From Bacilli bacterium (lineage in GTDB: Bacteria > Bacillota_I > Bacilli_A > ML615J-28 > CAG-698), in assembly GCA_028691515.1 (NCBI GenBank), contig JAQUZE010000001.1, positions 107,347 through 171,346 of the forward strand: DNA of 64,000 nt. The letters are read 5' to 3'. The notes under the pieces are model-generated. The model worked only from the letters and a program-made list of their open reading frames with translations. It ran no database searches and was not told the origin of the DNA. Of this stretch, positions 20,048 through 29,742 are shown piece by piece (the stretch's first letter is position 1; the number at the start of each line of letters is the position of its first letter). The position numbers were made by a program, and so were the translations under genes.

Positions 20048-21115
20048 TTGTTAGAAAGATTAGAATTAATCGCAACTAGATATAAAGAAATTAATAGTTT
20101 ATTGACTAAACCTGAAATTTTAAGTGATATAAAAACAATGACTGCGCTTATGAAGGAATTGAAGGGTTTAGAAGAGACTGTTAATGTCTATAATAAATAT
20201 AAAAATATTAATGATGAAATTAAAGATTTATATGAAATGTTAGATAGTGATGAAGAAGAAATTGTTGAAATTGCAAGAAAAGAGTTAGATGAAGCAAAAG
20301 AACAAGTTGCGTTTTTAGAAGAAAAATTAAAAGTTTTATTAATTCCTGTTGATCCAAATGATGAGAAAAATGTTATTTTTGAAATTAGAGGTGCTGCAGG
20401 AGGAGATGAGGCAAATATTTTTGCTGGTGATCTTTTTAGAATGTATATGAAGTATGCAGAAGCAAAAGGTTGGAAAATAGAAATAATGACAGCAGAAGAA
20501 TCGGAAATGGGAGGGTTTTCTCAAGTCGAATTTATGATGAGAGGAGAAAATGTTTATTCTTTTTTGAAATACGAATCAGGAGCACACAGAGTTCAACGAG
20601 TTCCTGAAACAGAATCTTCTGGAAGAATTCATACTTCAACAGCTACTGTTTTAGTTATGCCTGAAGCAGAGGATGTTGATGTAGATTTTGATTTAAATGA
20701 TGTAAGAATAAATACTTATTGTTCTTCAGGACCTGGCGGTCAAAGTGTTAATACTACACGGTCTGCAGTTAGAGTTACTCATATTCCAACTGGTTTAGTT
20801 GCGCAATGTCAAGATGCAAAATCTCAACATGAAAACAAAGCAAATGCGTTAAAAGTTTTAAAAGCTAGACTTTATGATCAAGTTTTGCAAGAACGAGAGG
20901 AAGCTGAAGGTCAAGAAAGACAAACAAAGATGGGTAGTGGTGATCGAAGTGAAAAAATTAGGACATATAATTACCCTCAAAATCGTGTCACTGATCATCG
21001 GATAAATTTCACAATTCAACAACTTGACAGAGTAATGGAAGGAAAACTTGACCCAATTATTGAAGCTTTAATTACTGCTGATCAACGCAAGAAATTAGAT
21101 AATAAAGAAATTTAG
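20048..21115 (+). CDS. prfA: Peptide chain release factor 1
   Basis: GAAGGDEANIFAGDL, GPGGQSVNTTRSAVRVTHIPTG (GGQ motif); TTG start after AAGGAG. Confidence 0.98.
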   Translation: MLERLELIATRYKEINSLLTKPEILSDIKTMTALMKELKGLEETVNVYNKYKNINDEIKDLYEMLDSDEEEIVEIARKELDEAKEQVAFLEEKLKVLLIPVDPNDEKNVIFEIRGAAGGDEANIFAGDLFRMYMKYAEAKGWKIEIMTAEESEMGGFSQVEFMMRGENVYSFLKYESGAHRVQRVPETESSGRIHTSTATVLVMPEAEDVDVDFDLNDVRINTYCSSGPGGQSVNTTRSAVRVTHIPTGLVAQCQDAKSQHENKANALKVLKARLYDQVLQEREEAEGQERQTKMGSGDRSEKIRTYNYPQNRVTDHRINFTIQQLDRVMEGKLDPIIEALITADQRKKLDNKEI

Positions 21116-21159
21116 TATAATCTCTTAGAAAAATATTGAGTAATTGAGGTGTTAAGAAT

Positions 21160-21594
21160 ATGATATGTTCTGCAACGATTAAAGATATTGAAACAATTTC
21201 GAAAATGGCTCTAAAAATGTGGGAAGATCATACTATTGAAGAATTATTAATTGAATTTGAAAATATTCTTAAAAATAAAGATAGTGTTGTTTATATATAT
21301 TATTTTAAGGATAATCCTGTGGGGTTTGCTCATTGTCAATTACGAAGAGATTATGTTGAAGGAACACACACACCTGTTGTTGCCTATTTAGAAGGTATCT
21401 ATATTGATAAAAATCATAGACGAAAAGGTTATGCAAAGGATCTTTTCTTAATGTGTGAAAAATGGGCTAGACAAAAAGGATGTATTGAATTAGCAAGTGA
21501 TTGTGAAATAGATAATGAAGTTAGTTTTGATTTTCATCAAAGTGTCGGTTTTGAAGAAGTCAACAGAATAATTTGTTTTAGAAAAGAAATATAA
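21160..21594 (+). CDS. GNAT acetyltransferase resembling aminoglycoside 6'-N-acetyltransferases
   Basis: LRRDYVEGT..PVVAYLEGIYIDKNHRRKGYAKDLF...WARQKGCIELASDCEIDNEVSFDFHQSVGFEEVNRIICFRKE matches the recalled AAC(6')-I pattern. Confidence 0.8.
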   Translation: MICSATIKDIETISKMALKMWEDHTIEELLIEFENILKNKDSVVYIYYFKDNPVGFAHCQLRRDYVEGTHTPVVAYLEGIYIDKNHRRKGYAKDLFLMCEKWARQKGCIELASDCEIDNEVSFDFHQSVGFEEVNRIICFRKEI

Positions 21595-21595
21595 T

Positions 21596-22414
21596 ATGAC
21601 GTATTATGAATTATTAAGAAAATATAGATTAGAAGCACAAAAAACAGGAAAAGAAAAAGAAGCAATTGATTTTTTAGTTTTAAACTCACTTAATTTGTCT
21701 AAGGCAGAATTAATTTTAAAATATTCTGAAAGTGTTATAAATGAAGGTTCATTAATTAATTTGTTTCAGGATTATTTATATAATAATATTCCTGTACAAT
21801 ATATAATTGGTCATACTTATTTCTATGGATTAAAATTTAAGGTAAATAAACATGTATTAATTCCAAGATTTGATAGTGAAATTTTAATTGAATGTATATT
21901 TAAGAATTTAGATTTAAATAAAAATTACACAATTTTAGATATTGGGACAGGTTCTGGCGCTTTATCAATTGTCATAAAAAAATATTTTCCAAATACAGTT
22001 ATTGATGCTATAGATATTTCTAGTAAGGCTATAGAACTTGCAAAAGAAAATAGTAAAATAAATAATGTAGATATTAATTTTTTTGAAAGTGATATTTTTA
22101 GTAACATTAATAAAAAATATGATATAGTTATATCTAATCCTCCATATATTAGTGTGGATGAAGAGTTAAGTCCGGAGGTAAAACAAGAACCACACATTGC
22201 TTTATATGCTAATTACAACGGACTTTATTTTTATGAAGAAATATTGAAAAATATTAATAAATATTTGAATAAAAACTTTTATGTTTTTCTTGAAATAGGG
22301 TATACTCAAGCAAATGAAATAAAAAAAATTATAAAAAAGCGTTTGGGAATAGATGCAGAAGTTGTTAAAGACTTACAAGGATTAGATAGAGTAATAATAA
22401 TTAAAGAGGAATAA
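21596..22414 (+). CDS. prmC: Release factor glutamine methyltransferase
   Basis: PVQYIIGHTYFYGLKFKVNKHVLIPRFDSE, ILDIGTGSGALSI, DIVISNPPYIS (NPPY). Confidence 0.96.
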   Translation: MTYYELLRKYRLEAQKTGKEKEAIDFLVLNSLNLSKAELILKYSESVINEGSLINLFQDYLYNNIPVQYIIGHTYFYGLKFKVNKHVLIPRFDSEILIECIFKNLDLNKNYTILDIGTGSGALSIVIKKYFPNTVIDAIDISSKAIELAKENSKINNVDINFFESDIFSNINKKYDIVISNPPYISVDEELSPEVKQEPHIALYANYNGLYFYEEILKNINKYLNKNFYVFLEIGYTQANEIKKIIKKRLGIDAEVVKDLQGLDRVIIIKEE

Positions 22415-22415
22415 A

Positions 22416-23375
22416 ATGAAAATACTAATGTTTATGATTTGCTCATTATTACTTGGGGTAACTCCCGCAAGTGAGAATAGAGAAAATTATTTAAATGAAA
22501 TAGATAAAGCTTATAATGAATATTCTTATCAGGAATATAGTAATGAATATTATAATATTATTATTGTAGAAGGAATTATAAATGACAAAGTTCATCAAGG
22601 AATTTTCTTTTTTAATGATGTTGCTCGAAGTTATAATTTGTATTTAATTAATACTGATAATAATCGTTTGTATTATCCAACACAAACTTCTAGAGGAGAT
22701 ATTTTTGCTCTCTCGTTATTATTGGATAAAGATGTTAATTATGAAATTTCTATTTTTAATAAAGATTTTATTCAACAATCTACTTTTTTTGAATTTTCAT
22801 TGAAACCAAAAACAATTGAGGAGATAAAGACTAGTGCTACTAATATTGGTCAAAATAAAGGTAGTGTTCCAATAGACTTAAAATTAGTAAAAAAACCTTT
22901 TACCATTAGTTCTGATGTTTTGCAAATATTAATTGCGTTTTTGATAGGAATAATTGGAGTTTGTGCTTTTGTTATATTTTATTATAAAAAAAGAGGCAAA
23001 GGAATGTTTGCTGCAGAGTATAAAAGTGAAAATGTGTTTAATTTTAAAGAATTTATTGAATCAAGTTCTTTTATTGAAGATACAAATAATACTGAAAGTA
23101 TTAAAAATGAATATCAAAAGGAAGATAATATTTCAAACCAATCTTTGGATTCAACAAAAGAAACTTACAAACGTTATTATAGAAACGTAGAAGAAGAATA
23201 TTCTGGGTTTGACATAAAAAAACATTTAAATTCTAAGAATTTATCATCTGAATATTCAAATCTTGATAGTATTGAAAAAAATAAAATAATGTTGGAATTA
23301 ATGACTTTAAAAAATAAAAATATCATTACTAATGATGATTATTTAGAAGAGACAATGAAATTATGGAAAGAATAA
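22416..23375 (+). CDS. Hypothetical single-pass membrane protein with signal peptide
   Basis: N-terminal MKILMFMICSLLLGVTPAS, C-proximal TM (VLQILIAFLIGIIGVCAFVIFYY), cytosolic tail. Confidence 0.6.
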   Translation: MKILMFMICSLLLGVTPASENRENYLNEIDKAYNEYSYQEYSNEYYNIIIVEGIINDKVHQGIFFFNDVARSYNLYLINTDNNRLYYPTQTSRGDIFALSLLLDKDVNYEISIFNKDFIQQSTFFEFSLKPKTIEEIKTSATNIGQNKGSVPIDLKLVKKPFTISSDVLQILIAFLIGIIGVCAFVIFYYKKRGKGMFAAEYKSENVFNFKEFIESSSFIEDTNNTESIKNEYQKEDNISNQSLDSTKETYKRYYRNVEEEYSGFDIKKHLNSKNLSSEYSNLDSIEKNKIMLELMTLKNKNIITNDDYLEETMKLWKE

Positions 23376-23941
23376 GAGTAGTTGATTTTTTAAAATTTAA
23401 AAAATGTGATTTAAAAGGGAAAGTAATATGCTTTCCGACCGATACTGTTTATGGGTTTGGGGCAATGATTGATGATTCTTTTGGTATTGATAAAATATTT
23501 CAGATTAAAGGTCGAGATTTTGTTAAACCTCTTGCTAATTTAATTGGAAATATCCAAGATGTGTATAAATATGTTTCCGATATTCCTGATTATGTTATTG
23601 AGATAATTGAAAAATATTGGCCTGGTGCTCTGACAATTATTTTTAACAAAAGAAAAGAAGTTAATATAAAAAATAATATTGATACAATTAGTTTTAGAAT
23701 GCCAGATTCATTAGTTTGTTTATCGATATTAAAAAAATTTGGTCCTTTTGCTACAACATCTGTAAATAAAAGTGGGGAAAAAGAATTATCTAATTTAAAA
23801 GATATAGAAAATGAATTTAGTAATGTAATTGATTTTTTAATTATTGATGAAGTTAACTTATCTAATGTACCATCAACTGTAATTGATGTTACTAAAGATA
23901 AAATGGTTGTTATTAGAAAAGGAGGGGTGTTATTTGAATAA
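23363..23941 (+). CDS. tsaC: L-threonylcarbamoyladenylate synthase (Sua5/YrdC/YwlC family)
   Basis: KVICFPTDTVYGFGAMIDD, IFQIKGRDFVKPL, YWPGALTIIF, ATTSVNKSGE, STVIDVT. Confidence 0.94.
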   Translation: MERIRVVDFLKFKKCDLKGKVICFPTDTVYGFGAMIDDSFGIDKIFQIKGRDFVKPLANLIGNIQDVYKYVSDIPDYVIEIIEKYWPGALTIIFNKRKEVNIKNNIDTISFRMPDSLVCLSILKKFGPFATTSVNKSGEKELSNLKDIENEFSNVIDFLIIDEVNLSNVPSTVIDVTKDKMVVIRKGGVLFE

Positions 23942-24413
23942 GAAGATATCTTCTTTTACTGTAAATCACGAAGTTTTGCTTCCAGGATTATATGTATCTA
24001 GACAAGATAGGTTTAATAATGAATGGTTTACAACACTTGACTTACGAATGACTATTCCCAACAAAGATGAAGTTATGGAAACTAGTGGTATTCATACTCT
24101 TGAACATTTAGGGGCAACTTACTTAAGGAATAATATAAAATTTGGCGAAAAAATTTTATATTTTGGCCCTATGGGGTGTAGAACTGGGTTTTATTTAATT
24201 GTTTTTGGTAAATATGAATCTATTGATTTATTGGAAATTGTTAAAGAAATGTTTTATTTTATTACAAAATATTCAGGAAAGATTCCTGGTGTTAGTAGTA
24301 TAGAGTGTGGAAATTATTTAGATCATGATTTAGGTAAAGCAAAACAATATGCTTTAAATTATTTGAATATATTAAATAATATTAAACCTCAAAATTTAAA
24401 ATATATAAAATAG
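23934..24413 (+). CDS. luxS: S-ribosylhomocysteine lyase
   Basis: HTLEHLGATYLRN (HxxEH), GPMGCRTGFYLI, SSIECGNYLDHDLGKAKQY. TTG start at 23934 with GGAGGGG SD; ORF track start 23883 is inside tsaC. Confidence 0.95.
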   Translation: MNKKISSFTVNHEVLLPGLYVSRQDRFNNEWFTTLDLRMTIPNKDEVMETSGIHTLEHLGATYLRNNIKFGEKILYFGPMGCRTGFYLIVFGKYESIDLLEIVKEMFYFITKYSGKIPGVSSIECGNYLDHDLGKAKQYALNYLNILNNIKPQNLKYIK

Positions 24414-24485
24414 ATATATTTTATAGTTATTGAACGGTGATTATGTTATAATAGTTTGTAATTAAACACAAAGGAGAATTAAATA

Positions 24486-25115
24486 ATGAACGGTAAATTA
24501 GTTATTTTTAATCATCCATTAATTCATCATAAACTAGGATTGATTCGTGATGAGAAAACGGGCACAAAAGATTTTCGCCAAACGGTATCAGAAATATCGA
24601 TGCTAATGGCTTATGAAGTTACAAGAGATTTGCCTACTGTAGAAGTAGAAATACAAACTCCAGTTGGAATTGCAAAATGTAAAGAACTTGAAAAACAAGT
24701 TGTTATTATTCCGATTTTAAGAGCTGGATTAGGAATGGTAGAAAGTATTTTAACTTTGATACCAACTGCTAAGGTAGGTCATGTGGGAGTTTTTAGAAAT
24801 GAAGAAACTTTGGAGCCTGAACAATATTATGCTAAGTTTCCGGATATTATTAAAGAAGCTACAGTGTTAGTTGTTGACCCAATGCTAGCTACTGGTGGTA
24901 GTGTATGTCATACTTTTAGATTATTAAAAGAAAAAGGTTGTAAAGACATATGTTATGTCGGTTTAGTCGGTGCACCTGAGGGAGTAAAAAGAGTACAAAA
25001 AGAATTTCCTGAAATAGATATCTTTTTAGCAGCATTGGATGAGAAACTAAATGAAAAAGGATACATTGTCCCTGGACTAGGCGATTGTGGAGACCGTTTG
25101 TACGGAACAAAATAA
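24486..25115 (+). CDS. upp: Uracil phosphoribosyltransferase
   Basis: [54 protein letters not shown]. Confidence 0.98.
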   Translation: MNGKLVIFNHPLIHHKLGLIRDEKTGTKDFRQTVSEISMLMAYEVTRDLPTVEVEIQTPVGIAKCKELEKQVVIIPILRAGLGMVESILTLIPTAKVGHVGVFRNEETLEPEQYYAKFPDIIKEATVLVVDPMLATGGSVCHTFRLLKEKGCKDICYVGLVGAPEGVKRVQKEFPEIDIFLAALDEKLNEKGYIVPGLGDCGDRLYGTK

Positions 25116-25116
25116 C

Positions 25117-25138
25117 AGGGTGCAAAGGCACTCTTTTT
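25117..25138 (+). terminator. Short hairpin with T-run after upp
   Basis: GGGTGC-AAAG-GCACTCTTTTT (one G-U pair). Confidence 0.6.
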
Positions 25139-25168
25139 AAATTATAAATAGAGAACGGTGGTGGTTAA

Positions 25169-25477
25169 ATGTCAATTATACAGGCAATTAAAAAAACTGA
25201 AGTTAAGGTTGAATTAGCTAAGATTGAAGCTAATGATAAAGTTAAGAAATTACTTATACAAACTAAGGAAGATGCAAATCTTCTTGTTGAAGAAATGCAT
25301 AGTGATTTTTTATTAGAAAAAGAAAAACAAGAGATTACTTTAGAGAATGAAGTAAAAGCAATGGAAAAAGAATTTAATAAGCAATATGAGGATTTAAAAA
25401 TAAAAATTGAACAGGTTGCTCATAATAACGAAATAAAAGCAGTAAATTATATTTTAAAAAAGGTATTTGAAATATGA
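25169..25477 (+). CDS. V-type ATPase peripheral stalk subunit G/H (NtpF-like)
   Basis: 102-aa charged coiled-coil, first gene of V-ATPase operon in the position of Enterococcus ntpF. Confidence 0.7.
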   Translation: MSIIQAIKKTEVKVELAKIEANDKVKKLLIQTKEDANLLVEEMHSDFLLEKEKQEITLENEVKAMEKEFNKQYEDLKIKIEQVAHNNEIKAVNYILKKVFEI

Positions 25478-27336
25478 TTGTAGAGATGAAAAAGTTTCAT
25501 TTAGTTGTTCTTGAAGAAGACAAAGACAATTTATTACGAGCATTACAAAAAAATGGGAACATAATGTTGATTAATCAAGACGATACAGATATTAATAATA
25601 AAAAATTTGATGATGCTATTGCGAGAGTAAAAGAATCTTTGAAAATTTTGCAGCCATATCAAGAAAAGAAAAAGTTTATTACAGAAGTTTCTGAGGTTAA
25701 ATACGATGATTTTATTAATGTTGAAAAAAAATCAGAAGAACTAGTTGATAAAATAAGAAAAATAAATTTTGATATTGAAAATATGGAAAATAAAATTTCT
25801 GCATTAAAAGAAAATAATAATGAATATCTTTTTTGGAAAGATTTTTCTTTTAAATTAAGTGATTTAGAAAATACAAAGTATACTTTTGTTCATACAGGAA
25901 TTATGCGTAATGATAAAATCAATTTATTTATTGAAAGTATTAAAGATTTAAGTGTAGTATATGAATTTAAAAAGATAAGCTCAACTTTGGTAAGTTTAGT
26001 TTTGTATACATATTTAGATGATGAAGTTCTTGTTGATGAGCAATTAAAAATTTATGATTTTCAGGACGTATCATTACCTAAAGATGATAAAACAGCAAAA
26101 GAAATTATTGATATTAATAATAGTAAAATTGAAGAGCTTACTTTTAAAATAGATGAGCTTAAAAATAGTTTTTTTGAACTTGCTAAACAAAAAAAAGAAA
26201 TTGAGTTATATAGTGATCAAATGAATTCAATAAAGGAGTTAAATAATGCTTCTTATAGAGAAACTTTAGACGCAATTTATTTTGAAGGATGGGTTCCAAA
26301 GAAAAAATGTAATATTCTTGAAAAAACTATTTCAAATGTTACTCCATTTTATGATATTAATTTTGAAGATCCTGGAGAAGATGAGATTTCCCCAACAAAA
26401 TTAGAAAATAACATTTTGGTAAAGCCTTTTGAAACTGTAACAGAGATGTTTGCAACCCCTTCTCAGGGAGAGATTGATCCTAACCCAGTTATGAGTTTTT
26501 GGTATTGGATTATTTTTGGAATGATGATGGGTGATGTTGGGTATGGGATAATAATGACATTGTTTAGTACATTATTTATTAGATTTAAAAAACCAAGAGG
26601 TGGAACAAAAAAAATGTTGAAAGTATTTGCCTATACTGGTATTTCAACAATAATTTGGGGAGTAATGTTCGGAAGTCTTTTTGGTTTTGAATTGTGGAAA
26701 CCAGTTTTGGTTGCTCCAATAGAAGAACCACTTATTCTATTAATTGTTTCTATCATAGTTGGTGCTTTACATATTATAACGGGTTTGCTTGCTAAAGCCT
26801 ATTCGTTAATTAAGAAAAGAAAAATTTGGGATGCAATTTTTGATCAATTTAGTTGGGTGGCAATACTATTAGGCATTGGTTTTATTTTTATTCCTATACC
26901 AGGTTCAATATATATTACTTATGGCTTAATTGGTTTTGGAGTATTAACAATTATATTTACTGCTGGAAGAGCAAAGAAAAATATTTTTGGAAAAGCTGCA
27001 AGTGGTTTATTAGGTTTATATGGAATAACATCATATATGAGTGATATTTTATCTTATTCCAGAATACTTGCTTTAAGTTTATCAACTGCTGTTATAGCTT
27101 ATGTTATGAACTTACTTGCTGGAATGGTTATGGGGTCAATCATTGGTGTTTTTTTTGGAATTTTAATTTATTTAGTTGGACATACATTTAATATTGCAAT
27201 GGGTTTATTGTCAGCTTATGTTCATGATGGACGTTTGCAATATGTTGAGTTTTTTGGGAAATTTTATGAAGGTGGGGGTTATCCATTTACACCACTATCA
27301 TTGAAATTAGAATATACATATAAAATTATTGAATAA
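25474..27336 (+). CDS. ntpI: V-type ATPase subunit I
   Basis: N-terminal coiled-coil then membrane domain: MMMGDVGYGI, YMSDILSYSRILALSLSTAVIAYVMN, GHTFNIAMGLLSAYVHDGRLQYVEFFGKFYEGGGYPFTPL. Confidence 0.95.
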   Translation: MIVEMKKFHLVVLEEDKDNLLRALQKNGNIMLINQDDTDINNKKFDDAIARVKESLKILQPYQEKKKFITEVSEVKYDDFINVEKKSEELVDKIRKINFDIENMENKISALKENNNEYLFWKDFSFKLSDLENTKYTFVHTGIMRNDKINLFIESIKDLSVVYEFKKISSTLVSLVLYTYLDDEVLVDEQLKIYDFQDVSLPKDDKTAKEIIDINNSKIEELTFKIDELKNSFFELAKQKKEIELYSDQMNSIKELNNASYRETLDAIYFEGWVPKKKCNILEKTISNVTPFYDINFEDPGEDEISPTKLENNILVKPFETVTEMFATPSQGEIDPNPVMSFWYWIIFGMMMGDVGYGIIMTLFSTLFIRFKKPRGGTKKMLKVFAYTGISTIIWGVMFGSLFGFELWKPVLVAPIEEPLILLIVSIIVGALHIITGLLAKAYSLIKKRKIWDAIFDQFSWVAILLGIGFIFIPIPGSIYITYGLIGFGVLTIIFTAGRAKKNIFGKAASGLLGLYGITSYMSDILSYSRILALSLSTAVIAYVMNLLAGMVMGSIIGVFFGILIYLVGHTFNIAMGLLSAYVHDGRLQYVEFFGKFYEGGGYPFTPLSLKLEYTYKIIE

Positions 27337-27350
27337 AAGGAGAATTTATT

Positions 27351-27818
27351 ATGACAACAGGTACAATTATTGCAATTATTGGTGCAGCACTAGCTGCAAT
27401 TTTACCAGGTATTGGTTCGGTTTTTGGTGTTTCTATGGGAGGAAAAGCAGCAAATGGTGTTATGTCTGAAAAGCCTGAATTATTTGGTAGAATTTTAATT
27501 TTAGAAGCCTTACCAGGAACTCAAGGAATTTATGGGTTTCTTGCTGCAATATTATTAATGGTTCAAATAGGATTATTGGGTGGTACTCCTTTAGCATTAG
27601 AAACGGCACAAGGATGGTCTTATTTTGGTGCATGTATGCCTATTGCAATTGTAGGATTAATATCTGCTATTAGTCAGGGAAAAGTTGCAGCTACAGCTAT
27701 TCATATGACTGCTAAACAACCAACTGCTTCTGTAAAAGGTATGACTTTAACAGCTATGGTTGAAACATACGCTATTCTTACATTATTAGTATCAATTTTA
27801 TTGATTTTCGGCATTTAA
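27351..27818 (+). CDS. ntpK: V-type ATPase subunit K (rotor ring)
   Basis: LPGTQGIYGF, ISQGKVAA, MVETYAILTLL; four-TM double hairpin. Confidence 0.96.
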   Translation: MTTGTIIAIIGAALAAILPGIGSVFGVSMGGKAANGVMSEKPELFGRILILEALPGTQGIYGFLAAILLMVQIGLLGGTPLALETAQGWSYFGACMPIAIVGLISAISQGKVAATAIHMTAKQPTASVKGMTLTAMVETYAILTLLVSILLIFGI

Positions 27819-27836
27819 GAGAGATTGGTTTTATTA

Positions 27837-28466
27837 ATGGAAAAACAAGATATTTATAAAAAAATTGAAGATAAAGGGAAACAAGAAGCTCAAAAAATAA
27901 TTTTTGCTGGAGAGCAAGAAGCTCAAGCTATTAAAAAAGAAATATTAGAAAAAGCTGAAGCAGAGATATTAATTAAGAATAAAGAATTAAGTAAATATAT
28001 AAATGAGGAACTTGTTACAAAAGAATCGGTTTTAAAACAAAAAGAAAAAATGAACATTTTACGAGATAAGAAAAATTTAATGCTTTCAACATTAAATTCT
28101 GCATTTGAAAAAATGAGGAATATGTCTGATGAAAGATTAAAAGATTATGTTATAACAATTATAAAAAGTGAATCTATTATTGGAGATGAAACTATATTGG
28201 TTTCTAATACTGAATACAATAGATATCTTAATTTGTTTTCATCGGAAAAAAGCATGAAAGATTCAGTTGTTCTGGATTTACTTAATACAGAATTAGGTAG
28301 AAAGTATAATCTTGTTTTGTCAAATGAAGGCGCAGATATTGATGGTGGTTTTCTTATTATTAGTAAAACTTATGATATTGATGGTTCGTATAAAACTATA
28401 TTAAATAATGTTTTGGAGAATAACGAATCAGAAATTGCAAAAATACTATTTTCAGAGGAAATATAA
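27837..28466 (+). CDS. ntpE: V-type ATPase subunit E
   Basis: Coiled-coil N-terminus, operon position, C-terminal GADIDGGFLIISKTYDIDGSYKTIL. ORF track start 27825. Confidence 0.85.
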   Translation: MEKQDIYKKIEDKGKQEAQKIIFAGEQEAQAIKKEILEKAEAEILIKNKELSKYINEELVTKESVLKQKEKMNILRDKKNLMLSTLNSAFEKMRNMSDERLKDYVITIIKSESIIGDETILVSNTEYNRYLNLFSSEKSMKDSVVLDLLNTELGRKYNLVLSNEGADIDGGFLIISKTYDIDGSYKTILNNVLENNESEIAKILFSEEI

Positions 28467-29405
28467 ATGAGCTATCCTTATGCAAATGGGATAATTAGTG
28501 CAAAGATTGAAACGATATTAACAAGACAGAAACTTACAAAATTAATAGGATTAAACAAATCTGAAATCATAAAGAATTTAATTGATATGGGATATGGAGA
28601 ATCTAAGGAAAAAGTTAGTTTGGAAAAACTTATTGATCAAGAATTAAATAAAACGAAAGCATTTTTAAATAATTTACAAATTGATAAACATTTAATTGAT
28701 ATATTTTATTTATCTTATGATTTAATAAAATTAAAAGGAATAATTAAAGCAAAAATGTTTAATCAAAATTTTTATAGTGAAAATAATTTGGGATTATTTA
28801 GTAATGAGGCAATTGAAGAAGCATTGGATGGAAATTATGAGTTAATTTCCAAAAGTTTTATTAAATTATTTGTTTCAATTAATTCAAAAATTTCCAAGGA
28901 TTTTACTTCTAGAGAAGTTAGTAGCTTAATTGAAGAAGAAGTAACTAGTTTTATTCTTAATAATATTAAAGGTAGTAAAAGTTTAAAAGAATATTTTGAA
29001 ATGATTATTGATTTTTCTAATATTAGAACTTTTATTAGATGTAAGAAACTGTCATGGAGTCAAGATGAAATGAAAAGCATGTTGCTTTCTAATGGCAAAA
29101 TAGCAACTAGTATTTATTGTGATGTTTTTCAAAAAAATGATTCTGAAATCGTAAAAATTTTTAGTGATTATTACCAAGAAAATTTAAGCAATATTGTACA
29201 TAAATATTTTCAAGATCATAATTTAAGTAATTTAGATTTTAATCTTGAAAATTTAAAATTAAAATTATCTGAACAATTACAGTTTGATGTTTTTGGTATG
29301 GGACCTATAATTGATTATTATTTAAAAAAAGAAGCTGAAATTACTAATATTAAACTTATATATTTAAATACTTCAATTAGTGTAGATATGTTATTAGGGC
29401 GGTAA
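28467..29405 (+). CDS. ntpC: V-type ATPase subunit C
   Basis: YPYANGIISAKIETILTRQKLTKLI; C-terminal FGMGPIIDYYLKKEAEITNIKLIY. Confidence 0.92.
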   Translation: MSYPYANGIISAKIETILTRQKLTKLIGLNKSEIIKNLIDMGYGESKEKVSLEKLIDQELNKTKAFLNNLQIDKHLIDIFYLSYDLIKLKGIIKAKMFNQNFYSENNLGLFSNEAIEEALDGNYELISKSFIKLFVSINSKISKDFTSREVSSLIEEEVTSFILNNIKGSKSLKEYFEMIIDFSNIRTFIRCKKLSWSQDEMKSMLLSNGKIATSIYCDVFQKNDSEIVKIFSDYYQENLSNIVHKYFQDHNLSNLDFNLENLKLKLSEQLQFDVFGMGPIIDYYLKKEAEITNIKLIYLNTSISVDMLLGR

Positions 29406-29411
29406 GTACTT

Positions 29412-29729
29412 ATGAATGAATTGAATAAGATATGTGCAATTGGAGAAAATAATAATATTTCTGTTTTTAAAGGCATAGGAGTAAATACTTTAGTTTCTAA
29501 TGATATTGATGAAATAGATAAGTATATTTTTAATATGGTTAAAGATGGTTGTAAGATTATTTTTATGAGTGAAAAATTATATAAAAAAATTAGTGAAATA
29601 CTCGATAAATATAAACATAAACCTTTTCCAATGATTATTCCTATTCCTGTTAATGAAGAATCAGAAGGAGTAGGAATTGAAAAAATAAGAAAAAATGTGG
29701 AAAAGGCTATTGGATTTGACATATTTTAG
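29412..29729 (+). CDS. V-type ATPase subunit F (Enterococcus NtpG equivalent)
   Basis: Small subunit with [44 protein letters not shown]. Confidence 0.92.
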   Translation: MNELNKICAIGENNNISVFKGIGVNTLVSNDIDEIDKYIFNMVKDGCKIIFMSEKLYKKISEILDKYKHKPFPMIIPIPVNEESEGVGIEKIRKNVEKAIGFDIF

Positions 29730-29742
29730 AAAGGATAATGAG

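Noticed and set aside
22954-23190. Small same-strand out-of-frame ORFs inside genes (22954-23190, 26853-27044, 57676-57936)
   Set aside because: Fully or mostly nested in supported genes in another frame, no independent SD or domain evidence.
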